From positions 930,001-994,000 of the forward strand of contig NZ_JAYGJQ010000001.1 in the NCBI RefSeq assembly GCF_035013165.1: a stretch of 64,000 bases of DNA. Reading direction: 5' to 3'. Source of the stretch: Bacteriovorax sp. PP10 (GTDB lineage: Bacteria; Bdellovibrionota; Bacteriovoracia; Bacteriovoracales; Bacteriovoracaceae). Under the pieces are notes generated by a model that saw only the letters and a list, made by a program, of their open reading frames with translations, had not been told where the DNA came from and ran no database searches. The translations under genes were made by a program, and so were the position numbers. Positions 57,766-64,000 of this stretch are shown piece after piece; the first letter of the stretch is position 1; every line of letters starts with the position of its first letter.

Positions 57766-58944
57766 ATGCTTTATGAATTTTTGCTAAAAAACCAAGAGGA
57801 AATCTTAAATTTGACTTCAAAGAAAACTCTTGAGTTAGCAGGAAAACGGTCAAGTTCTACGCAGCTTGAGGCAGGACTTCCCATTTTTTTTGAACAGCTT
57901 CTGGATGTGCTTTTGCTGGAAAGAGAGGAACATAAAATTTATGAAAGCGAAAATCAAAAGGTTCGTTTAAAAAATAAAGGACTGATGGTGAAGGCCGCAG
58001 ATGAAAGCGACGAAACCTCTTTAGCAGAATCATCAGGCAGACCAGATGAAGCCGAGCTTGCCAAAACAGCTAAACGTCATGGGGAAGAATTACTAAGATT
58101 AGGATATACACTTTCCCATGTCGTCCATGCATATGGTGCTATTTGCCAGGCAATCACTGAACTTGCCGTCATAAAAGACGCTAAGATTACGGCCAATGAA
58201 TTTCATGATTTTAATCGTTGTCTTGATATTGCAATCGCTGGTGCAGTGACAGGCTTTTCAAGTGATCAAAATCTTAAAGAAGCTAATAGAGAAGTTGAAC
58301 ATCTTGGATTCCTCGCTCATGAATTACGGAATGCACTTACAAGTGTGAATCTTTCATTTCAATTAATAAAAAGAGGCACAGTCGCGACAGGTGGAAGTAC
58401 TGCACAGCTTGTGGATAAAGGACTTAGCAGAATTGAATACCTGATTGATCGCTCTCTTACAGAAGTGAGGATGAAAATCGACCCGAGAGTCATTATTGAA
58501 ACAGGTTATTTATTGCAACTAGTAGATCAAATTGTTACGACTGCCTCAATTGAGTCCCAAATTAAACACCAGAGTCTTGAAATTAACATTGATCCAAAAA
58601 TTGTTATTAAAGCGGATCAACAGCTTTTTTATTCTGCGATTTCTAATTTAATTCAAAATGCAATCAAGTACACACGTATAGGTGGTAAAATTGAAATACG
58701 AGGCAGAATCGTTGAACAAAATATTGTGATTGATGTAGAAGATGAATGTGGTGGTTTATTAACGGCAAATGCAGCAGATCTTTTTAAGCCATTCGAGCAA
58801 CAACATAAAAATAAACAAGGATTAGGCCTGGGTCTTACGATTGCTCAAAAGGCGATAGAGCTCAATCTTGGAACTATCAAAGCAAAAAATCTTCCAGGTA
58901 AAGGATGTATCTTCACAATTACTTTACCAAATCATACGATGTGA
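57766..58944 (+). CDS. Orphan soluble histidine kinase
   Basis: 392 residues, no membrane span. A helical N-terminal sensor-like region (about 1-165, with RHGEELLRLGYTLSHVVHAYG, like RsbRD/globin-type helical domains) precedes the kinase core: H-box HLGFLAHELRNALTSVNLSF, N-box SAISNLIQNAIKYT, G1 DVEDECGGLL and G2 GLGLGLTIAQKAIE. Conserved Glu follows the phospho-His. No response regulator gene is adjacent. CAGGAGAG before the ATG. The RND efflux operon starts 200 nt downstream and could be a target, but nothing in the sequence shows this. Confidence 0.88.
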   Translation: MLYEFLLKNQEEILNLTSKKTLELAGKRSSSTQLEAGLPIFFEQLLDVLLLEREEHKIYESENQKVRLKNKGLMVKAADESDETSLAESSGRPDEAELAKTAKRHGEELLRLGYTLSHVVHAYGAICQAITELAVIKDAKITANEFHDFNRCLDIAIAGAVTGFSSDQNLKEANREVEHLGFLAHELRNALTSVNLSFQLIKRGTVATGGSTAQLVDKGLSRIEYLIDRSLTEVRMKIDPRVIIETGYLLQLVDQIVTTASIESQIKHQSLEINIDPKIVIKADQQLFYSAISNLIQNAIKYTRIGGKIEIRGRIVEQNIVIDVEDECGGLLTANAADLFKPFEQQHKNKQGLGLGLTIAQKAIELNLGTIKAKNLPGKGCIFTITLPNHTM

Positions 58945-58992
58945 CATTCTGGATTTTTGACAAAAAAGCCTTATTTAAGAACGGCAGGGGAC

Positions 58993-59034
58993 TTTAAGGG
59001 CGAATTTGTAAGTTTTTGAGGGAGATTTAAGGGC
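58993..59034 (+). promoter_or_regulatory. Direct repeat TTTAAGGGC upstream of the efflux operon
   Basis: Two copies of TTTAAGGGC (58993-59001 and 59026-59034), start to start 33 nt apart, about three helical turns, each preceded by a G-rich stretch (GGGGAC, GGGAGA). They lie 108-149 nt before the membrane-fusion-protein start. A tandem binding site for a regulator is possible; no promoter elements were assigned. Confidence 0.4.
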
Positions 59035-59141
59035 TTAGCTGTTGTTAATACTCGACTCATCAACGGGATATATTTTTCACTCCCATTGAAATATCAACAT
59101 TTTTCAGTTAAAAATTGCTTTTATTTAATAAGGGTAAATCC

Positions 59142-60023
59142 ATGAAAAGTTTATTTTCGCTAGCATTCATTTGCTCGGTCAGTTTCATTCCTGCTGCTGT
59201 TATGGCCTCTAATGCTCCTGTCGATAGACCTCGCGTTTTATTAGAAGAAATCAAAATGCTTGATGATAACAAACGCATCATCGTTCCCGTAAAAATCGAA
59301 GCAAAAATTCAATCTCTTGTCAGTGCCGATATCGAAGGTCACGTGACTCGCATTCTTAAACCTCTTGGTTCTCTGGTTAAGTCTGGCGAAGTGATTATGT
59401 ATCTTGAAAATAAAGATCCAAGTTTTACTTACGCTGCAGTTCCGGTTAGATCTCCAATCACTGGAGTCCTAAGCCAAATGCACACGAGCCAAATGACGAA
59501 GGTTATGCGTGGAGATAAACTGTTTGCAGTTATCGATCCTAAATCACTAAAACTTTCTGCTGAATTCCCAAGTAACGACGTTATGTCAGTTCACTCAGGA
59601 CTTGTTGGTCAGTTTAAAATGGATTCAAAGTCAGATATTAATCTTCCAGTGAGAATCACAGGAATCAGCCCATTAGTTGATTCACGTACAGGAACAGCAT
59701 CAGCTGAATTCGAATTCACTGATTTCAAAAAAACACTTCCTCCAATTGGATCAATCGGGCAGGCGACTTTTGAAATCAATCAAGGATCAATCATCATGAT
59801 CCCTGAAGCTTCATTAGTTTTCCAAGACGGTAAGGCCATGGTGAGAGTTCTTAAGGGAAAAAATCAATTCAGTAAAAAACTTATTGTTTTAGGTGAGCAA
59901 AGAGATAACAACTACGTTGTTAAATCAGGAATCACTAAAGGTGATAAGATTATTGTCCGCTCAAGCCGTCCTTTAAAAGAAGGCGAAATGTTTGATGTGG
60001 ATGCACCAGCGAAAGTTCAATGA
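59142..60023 (+). CDS. RND efflux membrane fusion protein
   Basis: Periplasmic adaptor between the RND pump and the TolC-like channel. 293 residues from the ATG at 59142; signal peptide MKSLFSLAFICSVSFIPAAVMA. The lipoyl-like half-motifs SADIEGHVTRILKPLGSLVKSGE and VRSPITGVLSQMHTSQMTKV are separated by only about 20 residues, so the long alpha-helical hairpin of AcrA/MexA is missing. The beta-barrel and membrane-proximal parts follow (GSIGQATFEINQGSIIMIPEASLVF). The gene overlaps the pump gene by 4 nt (ATGA). Confidence 0.9.
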   Translation: MKSLFSLAFICSVSFIPAAVMASNAPVDRPRVLLEEIKMLDDNKRIIVPVKIEAKIQSLVSADIEGHVTRILKPLGSLVKSGEVIMYLENKDPSFTYAAVPVRSPITGVLSQMHTSQMTKVMRGDKLFAVIDPKSLKLSAEFPSNDVMSVHSGLVGQFKMDSKSDINLPVRITGISPLVDSRTGTASAEFEFTDFKKTLPPIGSIGQATFEINQGSIIMIPEASLVFQDGKAMVRVLKGKNQFSKKLIVLGEQRDNNYVVKSGITKGDKIIVRSSRPLKEGEMFDVDAPAKVQ

Positions 60024-63000
60024 GTAATCTCTATTCCAAACCTCTAAGGGTTTATATTATCCTCGGAGCGCTTGCGATCTGGGGGATTATTAGTGGACTG
60101 CAGTTACCGATATCACTATTTCCTAACAGCAGTCAGATTACCATTTCAGTTAGTATCCCGATGGGATCTTTATCTTCACAACAATTCTTTGAAGCTTACG
60201 GGAATGACTTAGAGTCAAACCTGCAAGGGATGAAGATTGAGTCAGTGGCCGTTAAAGAACTTCACGCTGAATACAGAAACCAAAACGCCAATTACCAAAT
60301 CACTTTTGAATGGGGTGCAGATCCTGAAAAGGCCAAGAGTGATGTTCAAAATCTCGTCAACTCACGTATGGCCAGCGCCAGTGAAGATATCCGCCGTGGG
60401 ATTTCAGTTTACTCATGGAGCGAGAACCGTGGTTTTTTCGCCATAAGTTTTTATAGTCCAATGCGCTCTCTGGATGATTTATATCAAACACTAGAGCCGA
60501 TGATTACTCCGCTAAAATCTAAAATTGAAGACGCAGGCGACTTCGGATTATTTAATCCAAACAGCAAAGAAGTCTCAATCAGTTTGATCCCAGAAAAGCT
60601 TGCTCAGTATGAAATCACCACTGTTCAAATTCAACAGGCCATCGAAAACTCAGTTGTTGGATTAACTGGTGGAACACTTAAGTTAGGTGAGAAAGATTAT
60701 CTGATTAACCTTCCTAAAAACACTCCAACTTTTGAGCAGCTCTCTCAAGTCAGAGTTTCTGCAGCAGGAAAACCTGCCATCTTTTTAAAAGACATCGCCA
60801 AGATTACGATGGGAGTTTCGAAGAATAACCGTCAGAAGTTTAAAACCAGTGGTGTCGAAAGTTTGATTTTATTTGCCAGCCCTAAAGAGGGTGGAAACAT
60901 CAAGCAAATGTCTGATCAGATTATGACCCAGATGGAAATTCTAAAAAAGCAGTGGCCAGCTGATGTTGAATTCAAAATCCTGGTAAACCCAGCTGAATTT
61001 ATCAATAGCAGTGTAATGAGCGTTGTTCATGAAGTTTTTCTAGCGGCCTTTCTTGCTGTTATCGTTTTATTTGTTTTCTTAGGAAGCTTTAAGAACGTTA
61101 TTACTGCTGCTATCGAAATCCCTTTAAGTTTACTCATGGCCTTCATTCTTATGCGTTTAGCAGGAATGAATTTAAACCTCATCTCTCTTGGTGGATTGGC
61201 CTTATCTGCAGGTATGAACGTTGATGCCTCAGTTGTTGTTTTAGAAAACATCGTCCGCCATTTTGAACATAAAGTAGGGAAGCTTACTTATCAGGAAAAA
61301 CTTCAAACTGTTATAACAGCAGTTAATGAAGTGAGACTTCCGATCATTGCTTCTACGCTTGCTTCTCTGGTTGTATTTTTTCCATTAATTTTCACTCAAG
61401 GTTTAACTCACTCATTATTAGGTGACCTTGCTAAGGCCGTTATTTTCTCTCACGGTCTTTCGGCAGTAGTTGCTCTTGTTTTAGTTCCAACGATTCGTCT
61501 TCAACTTTTATCAATGGGACAAAACTTAGAATCAAAGTCTCCAGTTGAAGGAACAATTCTAAAAATAGAAAATTTCTATCGCAAAACTCTTGAGGCCTTT
61601 TTAAATAGCAAAAAATTGCAAAGTGGAGTATTCGGTGGAGTTATCCTTCTTCTACCTATTCTTTTCTTTTTAGTCATTCCACGCCTGAATAAAGAAGTTA
61701 TCGGTAAACCTGATAGTGACTGGCTTATTATCGGAGTTTCATCACCATCATTTTCAACGATGAAGCAATTGGAGTCTGAACTAGACGATCTCGAAGCAAG
61801 CATTGATAAAAACTTTGGTGACGAAAAACTTTATACCTTCACTCAGATCCAGGGATCTCATGATGGAAACATCATGGTGAGAATGAAAGATAAAAGCAAA
61901 ATCCTAAAGATGGTTGAGAAGGCCGAAGAATTATATAAAAACACTTCAACGAAATTCTACTGGGCAGAATCATGGAACCCGTCAGAGTTATCCATTCCTG
62001 ATCCTCCTCAATACCGTTTAGAAATTACTGGTGGAGACCCAATCAAGAGACTGGAAGCCGCTCAGGACATTCAAGCATTGTTACTTGAAAATGGAATTTT
62101 TGATAAAGTCCGCGTAACTCCGACTGCCGATAAAGAAAAAGAAATCCGCGTGCAACAATTCGTGGAATCGGGAGCTGCGTCCGAAGTTCTTTCAAAGTAT
62201 GAACTCTCTCATTATTTGCGAGTCGCAACTGATGGTGTGTATGCGGAAAAGATTTTTTTAAAGCAACAAGAGATGCCAATCTACTTAAGATTAAATAATG
62301 ATGATGTGACTTCTGTTGATCAGCTTAAGGCCCTTCCAATTGGCTTTGAAGGACGCTTAATTCCACTTGGAGCGCTTGCTAATATTACCTTAGAAGATCG
62401 TGCACCTAGAATTTATAGAGAAGATCAAAAATCACTTATCGTTCTTACCGGAAGGCTTAATAAGGCCCAACTGGATCAGGCAAAAGAAAGAGTAAAGAAA
62501 GCTAATGAAGTGCTTGTGAAATATAAGGCCGGAAGAAATGCTAACAATCCAGACTTGCCCTCACTTGTAGAAGTTCAACCTGATAAAGAATTACAAGCTT
62601 CACTTGACCAGCTTAAGTGGGCCGTAGCGATTTCAATCGCTCTAGTTTTTTTAACGATGGTGATTCAGCTGGGAGACTTCGTTCACTCACTTTTAGTACT
62701 TGTTGCGATCCCACTAGGATTCATCGGTGTACTTGTATCGTTATTTGTTTTTAGCAGCACACTCTCACTTAACTCAGGACTCGGAACAATTCTCTTAAAC
62801 GGAATTGCCGTCGCCAATAGTATCATCCTCGTGGACTTTATTCGTAAGCTTCATGAAGAAGGCAAGGACGCCAAGACTGCCACTGTTGAAGCTTCACTGG
62901 CACGTCTACGCCCGATCCTTATGACTTCCATGACAACTGTTCTAGGTATGCTTCCAATCGCTCTAGGCTTCGGTGAAGGTGGAAAGATCCTTCAACCTCT

Positions 63001-63106
63001 TGGGATTGCCGTATGCGGAGGTCTTTGGGTGTCGATGCTTTTAACTTTATATATTGTTCCCGCACTTCAGTATTTATATCTGCACAGCAAGGAAAAAAAA
63101 GCGTGA
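60020..63106 (+). CDS. RND-family efflux pump (AcrB/HAE-like)
   Basis: 1028 residues, inner membrane, proton-driven. Typical first helix (LRVYIILGALAIWGIISGLQLPISLFP), two large periplasmic loops and 12 spans. The helix-4 proton-relay region reads LSAGMNVDASVVVLENIVR: one of the two Asp of AcrB is kept, the second is Ala. The helix-10/11 region is GIAVANSIILVDFIRKLHEEG and RLRPILMTSMTTVLGMLPIALG. Substrate cannot be predicted; drugs, lipids or metals are all possible. Coupled to the MFP (4-nt overlap) and the outer-membrane factor (4-nt overlap, GTGA). Confidence 0.95.
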   Translation: MSNLYSKPLRVYIILGALAIWGIISGLQLPISLFPNSSQITISVSIPMGSLSSQQFFEAYGNDLESNLQGMKIESVAVKELHAEYRNQNANYQITFEWGADPEKAKSDVQNLVNSRMASASEDIRRGISVYSWSENRGFFAISFYSPMRSLDDLYQTLEPMITPLKSKIEDAGDFGLFNPNSKEVSISLIPEKLAQYEITTVQIQQAIENSVVGLTGGTLKLGEKDYLINLPKNTPTFEQLSQVRVSAAGKPAIFLKDIAKITMGVSKNNRQKFKTSGVESLILFASPKEGGNIKQMSDQIMTQMEILKKQWPADVEFKILVNPAEFINSSVMSVVHEVFLAAFLAVIVLFVFLGSFKNVITAAIEIPLSLLMAFILMRLAGMNLNLISLGGLALSAGMNVDASVVVLENIVRHFEHKVGKLTYQEKLQTVITAVNEVRLPIIASTLASLVVFFPLIFTQGLTHSLLGDLAKAVIFSHGLSAVVALVLVPTIRLQLLSMGQNLESKSPVEGTILKIENFYRKTLEAFLNSKKLQSGVFGGVILLLPILFFLVIPRLNKEVIGKPDSDWLIIGVSSPSFSTMKQLESELDDLEASIDKNFGDEKLYTFTQIQGSHDGNIMVRMKDKSKILKMVEKAEELYKNTSTKFYWAESWNPSELSIPDPPQYRLEITGGDPIKRLEAAQDIQALLLENGIFDKVRVTPTADKEKEIRVQQFVESGAASEVLSKYELSHYLRVATDGVYAEKIFLKQQEMPIYLRLNNDDVTSVDQLKALPIGFEGRLIPLGALANITLEDRAPRIYREDQKSLIVLTGRLNKAQLDQAKERVKKANEVLVKYKAGRNANNPDLPSLVEVQPDKELQASLDQLKWAVAISIALVFLTMVIQLGDFVHSLLVLVAIPLGFIGVLVSLFVFSSTLSLNSGLGTILLNGIAVANSIILVDFIRKLHEEGKDAKTATVEASLARLRPILMTSMTTVLGMLPIALGFGEGGKILQPLGIAVCGGLWVSMLLTLYIVPALQYLYLHSKEKKA

Positions 63107-64000
63107 TCATTTTACTTCTTAGCTTAATGGCATCTGCCCATGCAGAAATAACTCCCTTTTTTGGTGACCTGGAAAACTTTAAGACTAAAAGTTTAACGAT
63201 TCAGACCGAAGAACAAAACTTAGTTGCGAGTAATGATTTACTTTTATCACGTAGACTTTTTTGGACGCCAAAACTGACTCTTTCATTAGATAAAAACCGC
63301 ACGAAATTAAATAATGTGACTGTGACCGATAACGACGGCATCAATGCAGACCTGACGTTAAACCTCTTTAAAGGTGGGACAGACTGGAACAACATGAAGG
63401 ATGCTAAGGCCCAAAGAAGTGCTCAGAGGCTTCAGGTCTTAAATGAAAATTTAAGGGTAGAAGTCAAAGCTTCTGACTTAATTTTCAGAGCTCTTTACAT
63501 TAATGAGTCTCAGAGAATTGAAGAAAAACTTCTTAAGCTAAAAGAAGAGTCTTATAAAATTGTTAAGGACAGATACAATCAAGGGAAAATCCCACTTCAG
63601 GAAGTCACAAAGTCTGAAGTCGATCTTGTTCAACAAAAAAACAAATTAAGAACAGCTGTTTTAGAGTTAAGTGAAAACAGATCTCAAATCGCTTCTTTAT
63701 TTATCAATGTGATTCAAACTAAGACTTGGCCTTTTGATGAAAAGACGATGCCGAAACTTCCGAGTTCGACAAACCTTCCTGTCGCGGAACAAAAGTTTTG
63801 GATTAGCCAGTCACGTGAACAAGCATGGCAAGCAACAAAAGGCTTCCATTGGCCTTCTCTTGATTTTCATCTTCAATATCAAGTCGCTCCAATAAAAGAG
63901 CGTACTGATAAGCAGATAGTAGGGGTGCTTTCTTTAACACTTCCTATTTGGAATCAATATGAGACTTCATCACAGATTTCTACTGCATATGCCTCTTATA
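63103..64000 (+). CDS. TolC-family outer membrane efflux protein, 5' part
   Basis: Third part of the tripartite pump; the gene runs off the window (299 codons seen). GTG 63103 overlaps the pump stop; AAGGA lies about 9 nt before. The start encodes a signal peptide (Met-IILLLSLMASAHA), then EITPFFGDLENFKTKSLTIQTEEQN and long helices (EVKASDLIFRALYINESQRIEEKLLKLKEESYKIVKDRYNQGKIPLQEV), the pattern of OEP/TolC proteins. A second repeat begins near 63820 (FHWPSLDFHLQYQVAP). The end, and any further operon genes, are outside. Confidence 0.9.
   Translation, partial: MIILLLSLMASAHAEITPFFGDLENFKTKSLTIQTEEQNLVASNDLLLSRRLFWTPKLTLSLDKNRTKLNNVTVTDNDGINADLTLNLFKGGTDWNNMKDAKAQRSAQRLQVLNENLRVEVKASDLIFRALYINESQRIEEKLLKLKEESYKIVKDRYNQGKIPLQEVTKSEVDLVQQKNKLRTAVLELSENRSQIASLFINVIQTKTWPFDEKTMPKLPSSTNLPVAEQKFWISQSREQAWQATKGFHWPSLDFHLQYQVAPIKERTDKQIVGVLSLTLPIWNQYETSSQISTAYASY

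Noticed and set aside
1-64000. CRISPR arrays, insertion sequences, prophage, tRNA or rRNA genes
   Set aside because: No regular repeat-spacer pattern, transposase or integrase motifs, or tRNA-like cloverleaf were seen in reading both strands.

Overview
The window is about 64 kb of AT-rich bacterial chromosome from a diderm (LPS-containing) bacterium. The best guess is a member of the Bdellovibrionota, of the Bacteriovorax/Peredibacter kind. Reasons: a complete lipid A and outer-membrane assembly block, a TIGR02147-type regulator of the sort common in Bdellovibrio relatives, many small secreted proteins of no known family, and several secreted peptidoglycan-modifying enzymes. This is an inference from gene content; no rRNA, tRNA, CRISPR array, insertion sequence or phage gene was found.

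1-15.4 kb (+ strand) is a dense envelope and translation block: prfB (3' part), a LolC/E-type permease and LolD, bamA, ompH/skp, lpxD, fabZ, lpxA, a Gfo/Idh oxidoreductase (candidate gnnA), lpxB, lpxK, a DUF3108 lipoprotein, a glycosyltransferase, then rpsA. Many genes overlap by 1-29 nt, as expected of operons. The lpxA-oxidoreductase-lpxB order suggests a 2,3-diamino sugar in lipid A.

15.5-28.5 kb is an accessory zone of exported proteins. It holds three tandem paralogues of a 7-cysteine secreted family, a small secreted protein, an L,D-transpeptidase, and two tandem outer-membrane barrels that appear to start at AUA and AUU codons and are each followed by the same hairpin. It also holds a TIGR02147 regulator operon with a secreted HExxH protein and a Cys-rich protein, a polysaccharide deacetylase, and a secreted protein with a caspase-like His/Cys pattern. 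Small cytosolic genes (methyltransferase, M24 peptidase, receiver domain) follow.

28.9-36.2 kb is the most unusual part: an overlapping operon of MFS transporter, GNAT protein, LuxE-like synthetase, a LuxC reductase fused to an adenylate-forming ligase, and a second stand-alone ligase. It resembles the lux fatty-acid reductase without luciferase, and a frameshifted histidine-kinase remnant lies directly behind it.

36.4-53.5 kb is mostly housekeeping and envelope genes: hflX, panC, coaBC, a radical SAM/SPASM protein, an RlmM-like methyltransferase, a DedA protein, a PLD lipoprotein, ogt, an OmpA-family protein, a DUF21-CBS protein, a PAP2 phosphatase, and a Gdt1/UPF0016 transporter behind a yybP-ykoY Mn2+ riboswitch. 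A second L,D-transpeptidase and a putative ATP-grasp protein follow.

53.8-64 kb holds a heme-c chemoreceptor, a GlsB-type membrane protein, an SDR, an orphan histidine kinase and a tripartite RND efflux operon whose TolC-like gene runs off the window.
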